DNA of 64,000 nt from Trinickia fusca (GCF_003628145.1 NZ_RBZV01000005.1:62001-126000), one strand, 5' to 3'; shown: positions 10,219 to 20,600, numbered from the stretch's first letter. Numbers and translations are program-made. The notes: generated by a model from the sequence alone, not told the origin.

Positions 10219-13200
10219 TCAGGACGACGCAGGCGATGGACTATCACCCGTGCCGTCGGTGTCGGCAGACGGCTTGCCGCCGTGGCCCCCCCCTTCTCCG
10301 AGCAGACGGCGGGCAAGCGCGGCGAGCCCGCGCACGGGCAAGCCGAGCCAGGCCGGGCGATTAGCCGCTTCATAGCGTACTTCGTAGGCAGCCTTTTCGA
10401 CGAGGAACAAATCGAGCAGCGCGGCTTCGACGTCCGGCGAGACGAGTGGGCGCTCGAGGTGCTCGATGGCTTCGTGATAGCCAGCGAGGAAGCTTTCCGC
10501 ACCTTGCTCGTGAAAGCGTTCGAACAGGCTGCGCTTGCGTTCGGCCGTCTGCGCGGGGGCGGCTTCGGTCGTCGACTGTGCCGCTGCGCTCGCATACGAC
10601 AGCGAGCGCAGCAGGCCGGCCACGTCGACGAGCGGGCAGCGCTTCATGCGGCGCCGCTCGAGCGGGCGAGCGGGTTCGCCCTCGAAGTCGATCAGGTACA
10701 CGTCGCTCTGCGCGATGAGCACCTGGCCCAAATGGAAGTCTCCATGCACGCGAATGCGCAGGGCGTCGAGCTTGTGCGGCACGTGCGATGCGATCACCTG
10801 CGCCAGTTCTTCGCGCCGCTCGAGCAGATGTTGCGCGATCTCACGTGTCTCGTCCGACAGCGAGTCGCCCGGCTTCGCGAGCTCAAAGGCAAGCAGATCG
10901 AGCGCTTCGCCGAGCATCGTCTGCGTCCCCTCGATCCAGCCTCGCACGTCGGCCGCGGTGGCGCTCTCCGCGGCGAAAGCCGGATCGGTGCAAGGTGCGG
11001 CCAGCGCTGCGTGCAGCTCGCCGAGGCGTCGGCCGATGGTGCCCGTCAGCACGCGATAGCCCTCGATCTTTTCGGGTTCGGATTCGTCAGGTTCGGCCGC
11101 AAGCGCGAGCTCGTCGACGACCCGGCGTAGGTAATTGAGCACCCAGTTCCACGCATCGCCCTGGTTCTCGATGAAGCCCTGCAGGATCGCCAGCGTGTGC
11201 GGCACGCCGGCCGGATCGACGCGGACCACTTCGCCGTATAGCGGCGCGCTGTTCTCGTAGCCGATCTCGGTCAGATGACGGCTCATCTCCACTTCGGGAT
11301 GGAGGCCGCCGACGAGTCGCCGCACCAGCTTGAGCACGGCCCGCTCGGCGATCACGAGCGAGCTGTTGCTTTGCTCGGCCGCGATCCAGCGGATCTCGGG
11401 CGCATCGCCGAGCGCGTCGAGTTCGTCAATGCGCTCGGTGGGGATGAAGCGGATTTCGCTCTTTTGCACGGTCGGCACCCGCGCCCGATCGCGCAGGTTC
11501 TTCAGCACGGCATGCGCGAACAGAGGCAGCGCGAATGCATCGGTCAGGTGTCCGATGTTTCTGCCGCGCCGCACGCGCGCCAGGGCGAGCTGGATGAACA
11601 GCGGCACCGTCGTATCGGTGCCCCAGCTCACGGCGAGCGGCAGCACGTAGCGTTCGGTATGGCGGCCTACATCGGCCTCGATCTCGGTGAATGCGAAGCC
11701 CGCATCGGGGATCGTGGTCAACGCGGCGAGCCGCACCGCGTGCAGTTTTTGATCCTTGGACGCGAACCAGCGGCGCCGGCTCAAGTAGGAGGGCAGCACT
11801 TCCGATTCGAGCAGGCGCACGTTCTCGGGCGTCGGCCCCGTCTGCCCGGTGCGGATGACGACCGTCACGAACTCGGGCAGCTGTTCGGAGCCGGGCTGGC
11901 TCCAGGCCGGGCGCTCGTCGGTCTTGCAGAGCAGGAACCACAGGAAGCCGTACGGCGGAAATGTCAGCAAATACGTGAGCTGACCGATGGCCGGGAAGAC
12001 CGAGTCGGCCGTCATTTCGATCGGCACGCGGCCCGCGAACTCGGAGAGGTCGAGCTCGACGGCTTGCGGCGCGCGCGACAGATTGGCCACGCACAGAATC
12101 GGCGGCTCGCCTTCCATCTCGCGCAGGTACGCGAGGATCTTGCGATTGGCGGGGCGCAGAAAGCGAATGCTGCCACGCCCGAACGTATGCCTCGAGCGGC
12201 GCGTGGCCAGCAGGCGCCGTGTCCAGTTCAGCAGCGAATGGGGGTCACGCGTCTGCGCCTCGACGTTGACCGCATCGAACCCATATAGCGAGCCCATCAC
12301 GGGCGGCAGCACGAGCTGTTCGGGGTCGGCGCGCGAGAATCCGCCGTTGCGATCCGACGACCATTGCATCGGCGTGCGCACGCCGTCGCGATCGCCGAGG
12401 TGGATGTTGTCGCCCATGCCGAGCTCGTCGCCGTAGTAGATGACGGGCGTGCCCGGCATCGACAGCAATAGCGAGTTGATCAGCTCGATGCGGCGGCGGT
12501 CGCGCTCCATCAGCGGCGCGAGCCGGCGGCGAATGCCGAGATTGAGCCGCGCGCGGCGATCGCTCGCGTACGTGTTCCACAGATAGTCGCGCTCGGAGTC
12601 CGTCACCATCTCGAGCGTGAGCTCGTCGTGATTGCGCAGGAAGATCGCCCACTGGCACGACGGCGGCAGCTCGGGTGTCTGGCGCATGATGTCGGTGATC
12701 GGAAAGCGGTCCTCGCTGGCAATCGCCATGTAGATGCGCGGCATCAGCGGGAAATGGAACGCCATGTGGCATTCGTCTTCCGAGCCGAAGTATTCCTGAA
12801 CGTCTTCGGGCCACTGGTTCGCTTCGGCCAGCAACATGCGGTTCGGATACTCGGCATCGATCGTCGCGCGAACGCGCCTGAGGATCTCATGCGTCTCGGG
12901 CAGGTTCTCGTTGCTCGTGCCTTCGCGTTCGACGAGGTAGGGCACCGCATCGAGCCGCAACCCGTCGATACCCATGTCGAGCCAGAAGCGCATGACGCTC
13001 AGCATTTCCCGCATCACCGACGGATTGTCGAAGTTCAGATCGGGCTGGTGCGAGTAGAACCGGTGCCAGTAGTAGGCGCCCGCGAGCGGGTCGTGCGTCC
13101 AGTTCGACGGCTCCGTGTCGATGAAGATGATGCGCGTGCCGGCGTACTTCTTGTCGTTGTCGGACCAGACGTAGTAGTTGCGATGGTTCGAGCCCGGCTT

Positions 13201-13662
13201 GGCGCGGCGCGCTCGCTGGAACCACGGGTGCTGATCCGACGTGTGGTTCATGACGAGCTCGGTCACGACGCGGATGCCGCGCGCGTGCGCACCCTGGATG
13301 AACCGGCGCACGTCGGCGAGCGTGCCGTAGTCGGGGTGGACGTTGCGATAATCGGCGATGTCATAGCCGTCGTCGCGGCGTGGCGAGGGATAAAACGGCA
13401 ACAACCAGATCGTGTTGACGCCGAGTTCCGCGATGTAGTCGAGCTTCTCGATGAGTCCCGGGAAGTCGCCGAGCCCGTCGTTGTTTGCATCGAAGAACGA
13501 CTTCACGTGCACTTGGTAGATGATCGCGTCCTTGTACCAGAGCGGATCGTCGGAGAGGGGGGACGGCTTCGTGCGTCGTCCCGTACGCGTGCGTTGGCGC
13601 GCGTCGGGTGGCTGCTCGGCGCGTGCCGCGGCCGTATCGAGGTGCTGGTCTTCACGTTTCAT
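10219..13662 (-). CDS. treS: Trehalose synthase / maltokinase fusion (TreS-Pep2)
   Basis: This bifunctional protein isomerises trehalose to maltose and phosphorylates the maltose to maltose-1-phosphate, the donor for GlgE. It is 1147 residues, about twice a lone TreS. The GH13 part (about 38-580) shows [33 protein letters not shown], nucleophile Asp238 in [10 protein letters not shown], acid Glu280 in LLAEANQWP, and [13 protein letters not shown]. The maltokinase part (about 595-1147) has the kinase-like motifs [10 protein letters not shown] and [10 protein letters not shown]. The ATG at 13662 follows a strong GAGGAGG site and overlaps the end of glgE by 11 bases. Longer upstream starts would lie inside glgE and add unrelated residues. 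Confidence 0.95.
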   Translation of the reverse strand: MKREDQHLDTAAARAEQPPDARQRTRTGRRTKPSPLSDDPLWYKDAIIYQVHVKSFFDANNDGLGDFPGLIEKLDYIAELGVNTIWLLPFYPSPRRDDGYDIADYRNVHPDYGTLADVRRFIQGAHARGIRVVTELVMNHTSDQHPWFQRARRAKPGSNHRNYYVWSDNDKKYAGTRIIFIDTEPSNWTHDPLAGAYYWHRFYSHQPDLNFDNPSVMREMLSVMRFWLDMGIDGLRLDAVPYLVEREGTSNENLPETHEILRRVRATIDAEYPNRMLLAEANQWPEDVQEYFGSEDECHMAFHFPLMPRIYMAIASEDRFPITDIMRQTPELPPSCQWAIFLRNHDELTLEMVTDSERDYLWNTYASDRRARLNLGIRRRLAPLMERDRRRIELINSLLLSMPGTPVIYYGDELGMGDNIHLGDRDGVRTPMQWSSDRNGGFSRADPEQLVLPPVMGSLYGFDAVNVEAQTRDPHSLLNWTRRLLATRRSRHTFGRGSIRFLRPANRKILAYLREMEGEPPILCVANLSRAPQAVELDLSEFAGRVPIEMTADSVFPAIGQLTYLLTFPPYGFLWFLLCKTDERPAWSQPGSEQLPEFVTVVIRTGQTGPTPENVRLLESEVLPSYLSRRRWFASKDQKLHAVRLAALTTIPDAGFAFTEIEADVGRHTERYVLPLAVSWGTDTTVPLFIQLALARVRRGRNIGHLTDAFALPLFAHAVLKNLRDRARVPTVQKSEIRFIPTERIDELDALGDAPEIRWIAAEQSNSSLVIAERAVLKLVRRLVGGLHPEVEMSRHLTEIGYENSAPLYGEVVRVDPAGVPHTLAILQGFIENQGDAWNWVLNYLRRVVDELALAAEPDESEPEKIEGYRVLTGTIGRRLGELHAALAAPCTDPAFAAESATAADVRGWIEGTQTMLGEALDLLAFELAKPGDSLSDETREIAQHLLERREELAQVIASHVPHKLDALRIRVHGDFHLGQVLIAQSDVYLIDFEGEPARPLERRRMKRCPLVDVAGLLRSLSYASAAAQSTTEAAPAQTAERKRSLFERFHEQGAESFLAGYHEAIEHLERPLVSPDVEAALLDLFLVEKAAYEVRYEAANRPAWLGLPVRGLAALARRLLGEGGGHGGKPSADTDGTGDSPSPASS

Positions 13663-16600
13663 GGTGAGCCTCCTCGGCATCGTTCGTGCGCGCGAGCCAT
13701 GCATGCGCCTGTTCGTCGCGCGGCAGCCCCGCAGCTGGCGCAATACGCCAGATCGCGAAAGGGCGCGTATCCGGTTCGATCCTCACGTGCTGGCGCCGCC
13801 CGTGCCATGCGAACCGGGCGCCGTTCATCAGATCGGTGACGGCAAGCGCATCCCATTCGTGCATGCGCCAATGCTCGAGCGTCTGCCATGGCAGCTCGAT
13901 GTCGGCCTCCTGCGGCTCGAACGGATCGAGGCTGATCGCGACGAGGATCACGTTCTCGTGCGCGGGCGTCGCCTTCTCGAAGAACAGGATGCGGTCGTTG
14001 TGCGCGGGTAGGAACGTCAGGCCCAGATGCGTATGCAGGGCCGGGTTCGACCGCCGGATGCGATTGAGCGCGCCGATGATCTCGACGATGTTGCCGGGCC
14101 GATGCCAGTCCCACGCGCGCAGTTGATACTTCTCCGAATCCAGATACTCCTCGCTGTTCGGCAGTGCTGCCGCTTCGCACAGCTCGAAGCCGCTGTATAT
14201 GCCCCACAGGCCCGAGAGCGTCGCGGCCAGCGCGGCGCGCATCATGAAGCCCGCGCGGCCCCACGCTTGCAGATGGCGCGGGTTGATGTCGGGCGTGTTG
14301 ACGAAGAAGTGCGGGCGGAAGAACTCGCGCACGTTCGTCTGCGTGAGCTCGGTCAGGTAGTCGATGAAGTCACGCTTCGATTCGCGCCACGTGAAGTACG
14401 TGTACGACTGCGAGAAGCCGAGCTTGGCGAGCCGATACATGAGGCGCGGGCGCGTGAAGGCTTCGGACAGAAAGATCACGTCGGGATCGCGCGCGCGAAT
14501 GTCGTCGATCATCCACTCCCAGAATGGCAACGGTTTGGTATGCGGATTGTCGACGCGGAAGATGTGCACGCCTGCGTCGATCCAGAAGCGGATGACATCG
14601 CGCAGCGCGAGCCATAGTGCGGGTTTGGCATCATGCGCATAGAACTCCGGGTTGACGATGTCCTGGTACTTCTTCGGCGGATTCTCCGCATAGCGCAGCG
14701 TGCCGTCGGGCCGCCAAGCGAACCATGCCGCGTGCTCGGTCAGCCATGGGTGGTCGGGCGAGCACTGGATCGCGAAGTCGAGCGCGATTTCGAGGCCGTG
14801 CGCATGGGCTTGCGCAAGCAGGCGCTTGAAATCGTCGAGCGTGCCGAGTTCGGGATGCAGCGCGGTGTGGCCACCCGTTTCGCTACCGATCGCATACGGG
14901 CTGCCGACATCGCCGGGCTGAGCGTGCAAGGCGTTGTTGCGGCCTTTGCGATTGGTTTTGCCGATCGGATGGATCGGCGGGAAGTACAGCACGTCGAAAC
15001 CCATGTCGCGAATGCGCGGCAGCTTGGCGATCACGTCGTCGAATGTGCCGTGGCGCACCCCGTCGTCGCTCATCGAGCGCGGGAACAGCTCATACCAGCT
15101 CGCAAAGCGTGCTTGCGCGCGCTCGGCGTCGATGCGGTACGTCTTGGCATCGTGTGCGAGGAACGGGCGGTGCCTCGCGCGCGCCACGGTTTCGGCGGTC
15201 TCCTGTGCGAGCACGAGGTCGATTCGCACGGCCGGGCTCGCATGCGCGAATTGCGATGCCATCTCCTCGAGCCGCCCGATGGCCGAGCGCTGTGCGTCAT
15301 GACCGCGATGTTCGTGGTGAACCGGATGCTGCGTGCCGGTCGCATCGGCCGTCCTGGCTTCGACGATCACGCGCGCGAGCAGATGGCGCGCTTCTTCGAG
15401 CTCGAGATCGACGGCTTGATTGGCATCGAGCTTCTTGCGGATGTGATCGACCAGGGAGGCGAAATCGTCGCGCCAAGCGATCACGGTGAATTCGTAACGG
15501 CCCAGGCGCGTGAGCGCAATGCGCGTGTGCCATACGTCGAGCCCGGCTGGCCCCGCAGGAGTCATCGGCGTTTCGTGCCACGCGACTTCGTCGATCGCGC
15601 GCCAGATCACGGCCGCCGCGATTTTGTCGTGGCCTTCGCCGAAGATGGCCGCGCGTACTTCCACTTCCTCGCCGACCACGCGTTTGACGACGAAGCGCCC
15701 GCCATCGACCGACGGTTCGACACTTTCGATCGCGATGCGAGGCGCGGCGAGCGCCTGCGTGACGGCCGCCGTGGCGGCGCTCCTGGGGGCGTGACGCTCG
15801 GCGATGCGCGGGCAGGCGTGCGCGCGTAGCAGGCGTGCTTCGCCGGGCGCGAGCGCGAACGGCGTCAACGGTTCGGACGGGTTCGTGCAGGCGCTCGTCA
15901 GCGATTTGAAGGCCATGAAGCTGCCTGGCACACCGTCGAGAAAACGGGCCGGCTCGACGAGCGTCGGCCTATGCAGGTCAGGGTTGGCAATCAATAGTAC
16001 GGCTTCCTCAGCATGGCGCAGATCGCCATGTCCGCCGCGCAGCAACACGGCTGTGTTCGCGCCGGCCGGCGACAACGCACGGAGTTCGCCGACGGACCCC
16101 AGAAGCGGCGTTTGCTGCCGCAGCACATTGGCGCGCTCGAGCTCGCCGCACAGATCGAAGCGAGCGGATGCGCAAGCGGCGCGATAGCGTTCAGCGTTGC
16201 CGCCCGTGTACGACATCGGCTCGCTCAAGCCGTACTCGAAGCCCATCGGCACGAGCCAGCCCGCGCCGATGCCCGCCGCTGCCGTGATGGCACGGCGGTA
16301 GGCGCGCTCGACGACGATCGCATCGCTTTCGCCGGCGAAGTCGTTCGCGAGCCGGGTGCCGTAAGGCGCTTCAGGAAACGCGATGGGCGCACCCAACCGC
16401 ACGAGCGCTGCGTGTTCATCGGCGAGCCAGTCCTCGCGGAAATCCCACCAGCGCACCGACGAGAACACGCTGTCGAAGCGCGCCTCGGCGAGCCGGGCCA
16501 GGTCGTCGCGGGTGAGGCCGGGTGTGGCCGCCAGCAGCCGCACGTCGGGACGACGCCCACGCACGGCTGCGCGTAGCTTGCGCCAGATGTCGACGGGCAC

Positions 16601-17125
16601 GTGGTGCGGCGAGTCGAAGCGAAACCCTGCGATGCCGGCATCGACGAGCTGGACGAGCCGTTCGCTCCACCAGGCGCCGAGCTGCTCGGCCGCGTGCGCA
16701 TCGGCGAAATTCGCGTAGGCGGCGTTGTCCTCGTGTCGAGCATGACGCGGGTCGAGTCGTGTGCGCTCGGGCTCGAACGGCAGGAACCAGTGTGGGTGTT
16801 CGCGGTACAGCGTGCCATCGGCGGCAAAGCGGTCGACGATCAGATCGGCGAGCAGCGCGATGCCATGCTGGCGCGCGGTGTCGGCGAGCGCTTGCAAGGC
16901 GTCGTCGGCCCCGAGGGACGTATCGAACACGGGATGCAGCCGCCGATGGTCGGCAACGAGTTGCTGATGATGAGCGTGACCCGGCGCGAACGGTGAACCG
17001 ATCAGAACGTGATCGAAGCCGAGAGCCGCGGCGTGCTCGAACTGGGCGGGCCACGCATCGAGGGGCCCGACGAGCAGAGGGTGAATGAAGTAGATCCGCG
17101 GCGCATACGCGTGACGTAGTTCCAT
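13652..17125 (-). CDS. glgE: GlgE maltosyltransferase with an extra N-terminal degenerate amylase-like domain
   Basis: GlgE transfers maltosyl units from alpha-maltose-1-phosphate to growing alpha-1,4-glucan. The classic GlgE part runs from about residue 462 to 1157: it begins with PRIAIESVEPSVDGGRF, then IHPIGKTNRKGRNN, nucleophile Asp859 in IFRVDNPHTKPLPFWEW and acid Glu888 in FLSEAFTRPR. Ahead of it lie some 460 residues that look like a second GH13 barrel. They keep a nucleophile-like Asp171 (GFRFDSPHHVP), but the acid strand reads LLAATPGLT with no Glu, and region I reads ADLIVDRFA with no NH pair. I chose the ATG at 17125 because family-like sequence starts there; no strong ribosome-binding site precedes it. 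First gene of the operon. Confidence 0.92.
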   Translation of the reverse strand: MELRHAYAPRIYFIHPLLVGPLDAWPAQFEHAAALGFDHVLIGSPFAPGHAHHQQLVADHRRLHPVFDTSLGADDALQALADTARQHGIALLADLIVDRFAADGTLYREHPHWFLPFEPERTRLDPRHARHEDNAAYANFADAHAAEQLGAWWSERLVQLVDAGIAGFRFDSPHHVPVDIWRKLRAAVRGRRPDVRLLAATPGLTRDDLARLAEARFDSVFSSVRWWDFREDWLADEHAALVRLGAPIAFPEAPYGTRLANDFAGESDAIVVERAYRRAITAAAGIGAGWLVPMGFEYGLSEPMSYTGGNAERYRAACASARFDLCGELERANVLRQQTPLLGSVGELRALSPAGANTAVLLRGGHGDLRHAEEAVLLIANPDLHRPTLVEPARFLDGVPGSFMAFKSLTSACTNPSEPLTPFALAPGEARLLRAHACPRIAERHAPRSAATAAVTQALAAPRIAIESVEPSVDGGRFVVKRVVGEEVEVRAAIFGEGHDKIAAAVIWRAIDEVAWHETPMTPAGPAGLDVWHTRIALTRLGRYEFTVIAWRDDFASLVDHIRKKLDANQAVDLELEEARHLLARVIVEARTADATGTQHPVHHEHRGHDAQRSAIGRLEEMASQFAHASPAVRIDLVLAQETAETVARARHRPFLAHDAKTYRIDAERAQARFASWYELFPRSMSDDGVRHGTFDDVIAKLPRIRDMGFDVLYFPPIHPIGKTNRKGRNNALHAQPGDVGSPYAIGSETGGHTALHPELGTLDDFKRLLAQAHAHGLEIALDFAIQCSPDHPWLTEHAAWFAWRPDGTLRYAENPPKKYQDIVNPEFYAHDAKPALWLALRDVIRFWIDAGVHIFRVDNPHTKPLPFWEWMIDDIRARDPDVIFLSEAFTRPRLMYRLAKLGFSQSYTYFTWRESKRDFIDYLTELTQTNVREFFRPHFFVNTPDINPRHLQAWGRAGFMMRAALAATLSGLWGIYSGFELCEAAALPNSEEYLDSEKYQLRAWDWHRPGNIVEIIGALNRIRRSNPALHTHLGLTFLPAHNDRILFFEKATPAHENVILVAISLDPFEPQEADIELPWQTLEHWRMHEWDALAVTDLMNGARFAWHGRRQHVRIEPDTRPFAIWRIAPAAGLPRDEQAHAWLARTNDAEEAHHET

Positions 17126-17628
17126 CGGTCGATTCCAGTGTCGTCCGGCGTGGTGGATGCACGAGAGAAGCGTGCGATCGCATCGCCATACAGGGCGGCG
17201 CTCAAGAAGCCTGTCATTCACGCGAACAGGCCCTCGTGCGCGTCGACGCAGCGGATGGATCGGCGTCGGTCCGGCGCTGTGGCGATGCGAAGCGCCTGGG
17301 AAGCGCAAGCAGGTTGCATGCCGCAGCGGCCGGGCGCGGCGCGTGTCGCGGGCCGGCGTCGCCGATAGCGACGAGTATGCGCGCGTTGAGCGCCAATGGC
17401 ATAAGGTTTGTGCCAAGGGCCTGCGACACGGGCTGGTGTAAATCGGTGTAAAGGTGACAGCAGCCAGCGGTGCGTTTTTACATCGACGCGCCATTTGGCT
17501 CACATCCGTTCGACACTTGTCGAGGTCGCCGCGGCCCGACCGTCGTATACGGCGAGGGCTCGTGCATGTGGTTCGCGGTTGTTGGCTTACGGCCCGATTT
17601 TCGTTTAACGAGAAACCCAGGAGGCAGT
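17126..17628. other. Non-coding divergent promoter region between the glgE operon and the VOC gene
   Basis: About 500 bases separate the divergent glgE and VOC-protein starts and I see no convincing gene in them. The region must hold the promoter for the seven-gene minus-strand operon. Visible elements are an inverted repeat at 17397-17415 and two CGGTGTAAA copies (about 17434-17452). Open frames here are short and lack ribosome-binding sites or recognisable domains. Confidence 0.6.
17397..17415. promoter_or_regulatory. Inverted repeat TGGCA-N9-TGCCA upstream of the glgE operon
   Basis: Perfect five-base arms are separated by nine bases, 272 bases before the glgE start and about 215 before the VOC gene start. 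The geometry could suit a dimeric regulator. No regulator gene is adjacent, so a function is only inferred. Confidence 0.3.
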
Positions 17629-18108
17629 GTGCAAACGATCACCCCGTTTCTGTGGTTCGACGATCAGGCCGAGGAGGCCGCGCGTTTCTACATGTCGGTG
17701 TTCGAGCGCTCGCGCATGCTCGAGGTCATGCATTACGGCGAGGCTGGGCCCGGCGAGACGGGCAGCGTCATGAGCGTGACGTTCGAGCTCGACGGGCAAA
17801 AGTTCATCGCCCTGAATGGCGGACCGAACCCGGCCTTCACGTTTTCGCCGGCCATTTCAATGTTCGTCGAGTGCGAGACGCAAGACGAGGTCGACACGCT
17901 ATGGGAGCGGCTCTCTGCCGGTGGCGAGACGCAGCAATGCGGCTGGCTGCGCGATAAGTTCGGCATCTGCTGGCAGGTCGTGCCGAGGGTGCTGGGCCGC
18001 TTGCTGGTCGACCCGGACAAGACGCGCTCGACGCGCGTGATGCGGGCGATGATGCAGATGCGCAAGCTCGACATTGCCGGCTTGCAACGCGCCTACGACG
18101 AGGCTTGA
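17629..18108 (+). CDS. VOC superfamily (PhnB/3-demethylubiquinone methyltransferase-like) protein
   Basis: This 159-residue protein belongs to the glyoxalase/VOC fold family often annotated PhnB-like. The marks are TITPFLWFDDQAEEAARFY at the N-terminus, FELDGQKFIALNGGP in the middle and KFGICWQVVP near residue 110. The reaction is not known for most of this family, and the methyltransferase name sometimes used is not a demonstrated activity. I chose the GTG at 17629 because AGGAGG lies five bases before it; an upstream open frame is unlike the family. It stands alone, divergent from the glucan operon. Confidence 0.85.
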   Translation: MQTITPFLWFDDQAEEAARFYMSVFERSRMLEVMHYGEAGPGETGSVMSVTFELDGQKFIALNGGPNPAFTFSPAISMFVECETQDEVDTLWERLSAGGETQQCGWLRDKFGICWQVVPRVLGRLLVDPDKTRSTRVMRAMMQMRKLDIAGLQRAYDEA

Positions 18109-18324
18109 TGTCTCTCGCGCACGCCGTCGGTGCAGCGGGGGCGGCGGCCCGACGATTGTCGAACGGCGCCGACGCAGCTATATTTCGGGTCAGTGGGCCC
18201 AGCGCGCCACCGCACATAACGAAAGACCGCCACCGTTCGGGAGGGCGGCGTCAAGACCGGATTCGGGGGCACGCTGCCGGCAGCACGGCCGGCAGCCGTC
18301 ATGTCCAGGACCCAGGAAGCCCAC

Positions 18325-18885
18325 ATGCCAGACGCCCGAACAGGCCGGCAATACGATGCGCTGCCGGCCTTCGCCCGCAGACAGTTCATACTCGGCGCTT
18401 GCGCGTCGGCCGCCTCGCTTGCGTTCGCCGCGACGCTCGGCGTGTCCACCCAGCCCGCCGGTGCCTTCGGTTACGCCCCGCCAGCCGGTGGCGGGCTCGA
18501 TGCCTTCGTCGCGCTGTCGCGACAGTTGACAGGCCGCAAGACGCTCGACGCGACGCTCGCACGTCGTATTTATGACGCGCTCGTGAAAGCCGACGCCGCG
18601 TTCGAAAAAAACATAGCAGACCTGAATATCTGGCTCAAGACCCATGGCGGGGTGCCCAGCGACACGGTGACGGCCGCGCTGGCCGCGAGCGACGCACCGC
18701 TTGCCAAGACGGTCGGGAAAATCATGCGTGCCTGGTATCTGGGCCTGGTCGGCGACATGCCGACCGTGCAGGTCCTGGCCTATGAACGCGCATTGATGTT
18801 CGATCCCGTCAGCGATGTTTTGACGATCCCGTCCTATTGCCGGGATGTGCCGTTTTACTGGACGCACAAGCCGACCGACGCGTGA
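18325..18885 (+). CDS. FAD-dependent sugar dehydrogenase, small (gamma/hitch-hiker) subunit, Tat signal
   Basis: This is the small subunit of a membrane-bound FAD sugar dehydrogenase of the Burkholderia cepacia glucose dehydrogenase type. It escorts the flavoprotein through the Tat system to the periplasm. The 186-residue protein starts with a twin-arginine signal (FARRQFILGACASAASLAF, about 13-31). The mature part includes LSRQLTGRKTLDATLARRIYD and ends with the family-like VPFYWTHKP. The ATG at 18325 follows AGGAAG by five bases, better than the in-frame ATG at 18301. The catalytic and cytochrome subunits follow on the same strand. Confidence 0.9.
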   Translation: MPDARTGRQYDALPAFARRQFILGACASAASLAFAATLGVSTQPAGAFGYAPPAGGGLDAFVALSRQLTGRKTLDATLARRIYDALVKADAAFEKNIADLNIWLKTHGGVPSDTVTAALAASDAPLAKTVGKIMRAWYLGLVGDMPTVQVLAYERALMFDPVSDVLTIPSYCRDVPFYWTHKPTDA

Positions 18886-18971
18886 GCGGCCTGCGTGCAG
18901 CGCCATAATTGGCATGCACTTTGCTATCGCTCCCGAACGAACAACCGATCTGGCAAGAAGTCTTCACGTAT

Positions 18972-20573
18972 ATGGCAAACCACACTTCGGCCGACGTCGT
19001 CGTAGTCGGCTCAGGCGTTGCGGGCAGTCTGGTCGCGCATCAGCTCGCGCTCGCGGGCGCGTCGGTCATCATGCTCGAGGCTGGCCCGCGCATCGCACGC
19101 GGGAAGATCGTCGAGAACTTCCGGAATTCGCCGGCCAAAGCCGACTTTGCGACGCCGTATCCGTCGATGCCGTACGCGCCGCATCCCGAGTATTCGCCCG
19201 AGAACGGCTATTTGATCCAAAAAGGCGAGTATCCGTACAACTCGCAATACCTGCGGCTCGTCGGCGGCACGACGTGGCACTGGGCCGCGGCTACGTGGCG
19301 CCTGCTGCCATCCGACTTCAAGCTCAAGACGCTGTACGGCATGGGCCGCGATTGGCCGTTCCCGTATGAAACGCTCGAGCCGTGGTATTACGCCGCCGAA
19401 GTGCAGCTCGGCGTATCCGGGCCAGACGCGTCAGTCGATCTCGGCTCGCCGCGCTCACGGCCCTATCCGATGTCGCAACTGCCGCTGTCGTACATGGACT
19501 CGCGCTTTAGCGGCGTGCTCAACGGGAACGGCTTCAAGGTCGTGCCGGAGCCCGTCGCACGCAACAGCCGCCCGTACGATGGGCGCCCGACCTGCTGCGG
19601 CAACAACAATTGCATGCCGATCTGCCCGATTGCCGCGATGTACAACGGCGGCATTCACGCGACGAAGGCCGAGCAGGCCGGCGTACATCTGATTCCCGAA
19701 GCCGTCGTCTATCGCATCGAGGCCGACGACAAGGGGCTCATCACGGCCGTGCACTACAAGAACCCGGCCGGTGGCACCACGCGTGTCACGGGCAAGTTCT
19801 TCGTGCTCGCGGCCAACGGCATCGAGACGCCGAAGCTCATGCTGATGTCGACATCCGACAAGTTTCCGACCGGCATCGGCAATCGCTCTGATCAGGTCGG
19901 CCGCAATTTGATGGACCACCCCGGCACGGGCGTGAGCTTTCTTGCGAACGAGGCGCTGTGGCCCGGACGCGGTCCGATGGAGATGACCTCGGTCGTCAAC
20001 TTCCGCGACGGCGCGTTTCGCGCCGAATACGCCGCGAAGAAGCTGCACCTCTCGAACGGCGTGCCGACGATGGCGGTCACGGCTGCGCTGCTCGACAAGG
20101 GCGTGACGGGCGCCGAGCTCGACCGCCAGATCCGCGACCGCGCGGCGCGCACGCTGACGATCAATAGCTTTCACGAACATTTGCCCGAGCCGCAAAACCG
20201 CGTCGTGCCGTCGGCCGAGCACAAGGATGCGCTAGGCATTCCGAAGCCCGAGATCCACTATGCGATCAACGACTACGTGAAGAAGAGCGCTGCCCACACG
20301 CATGAGGTCTACGCGCAGATCGCGGATTTGTTCGGCGGCACCGAAGTCGCCTTCGACGATCGCTTTGCGCCGAACAATCACATCATGGGCACGACGATCA
20401 TGGGCCTCGATCCGGCCGACTCGGTCGTCGACGCCGACTGCCGCGCGCACGATTCGCCAAATTTGTTTCTCGCCACGAGCGGCGTGATGCCGACGGCCGC
20501 GTCCGTCAACTGCACGCTCACGATCGCGGCGCTCGCGCTGCGTCTTGCCGACAAGCTCAAACATGAACTCTGA
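18972..20573 (+). CDS. FAD-dependent sugar dehydrogenase catalytic (alpha) subunit, GMC oxidoreductase
   Basis: This 533-residue GMC-family flavoprotein should oxidise a sugar (probably glucose or a related aldose/polyol) and pass electrons to the cytochrome c subunit. DVVVVGSGVAGSL (8-20) is the FAD-binding Rossmann motif. CCGNNNCMPIC (Cys208, 209, 214, 218) matches the 3Fe-4S-binding cysteines of the B. cepacia enzyme. Near the C-terminus NNHIMGTTIMG and AASVNCTLTIAAL are GMC active-site regions. It has no signal peptide, which fits export with the Tat small subunit 86 bases upstream. Substrate cannot be read from sequence alone: gluconate, sorbitol and glucose enzymes share this layout. 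Confidence 0.92.
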   Translation: MANHTSADVVVVGSGVAGSLVAHQLALAGASVIMLEAGPRIARGKIVENFRNSPAKADFATPYPSMPYAPHPEYSPENGYLIQKGEYPYNSQYLRLVGGTTWHWAAATWRLLPSDFKLKTLYGMGRDWPFPYETLEPWYYAAEVQLGVSGPDASVDLGSPRSRPYPMSQLPLSYMDSRFSGVLNGNGFKVVPEPVARNSRPYDGRPTCCGNNNCMPICPIAAMYNGGIHATKAEQAGVHLIPEAVVYRIEADDKGLITAVHYKNPAGGTTRVTGKFFVLAANGIETPKLMLMSTSDKFPTGIGNRSDQVGRNLMDHPGTGVSFLANEALWPGRGPMEMTSVVNFRDGAFRAEYAAKKLHLSNGVPTMAVTAALLDKGVTGAELDRQIRDRAARTLTINSFHEHLPEPQNRVVPSAEHKDALGIPKPEIHYAINDYVKKSAAHTHEVYAQIADLFGGTEVAFDDRFAPNNHIMGTTIMGLDPADSVVDADCRAHDSPNLFLATSGVMPTAASVNCTLTIAALALRLADKLKHEL

Positions 20574-20600
20574 TTGCGCGACGATCCGACGAGAATTCCG

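Noticed and set aside
17396-17416. A sigma-54-like promoter (TGGCAC ... TTATGC on the minus strand)
   Set aside because: The GC of the -12 element is two bases out of register with the -24 GG, so spacing is wrong. The inverted repeat explains the sequence as well.
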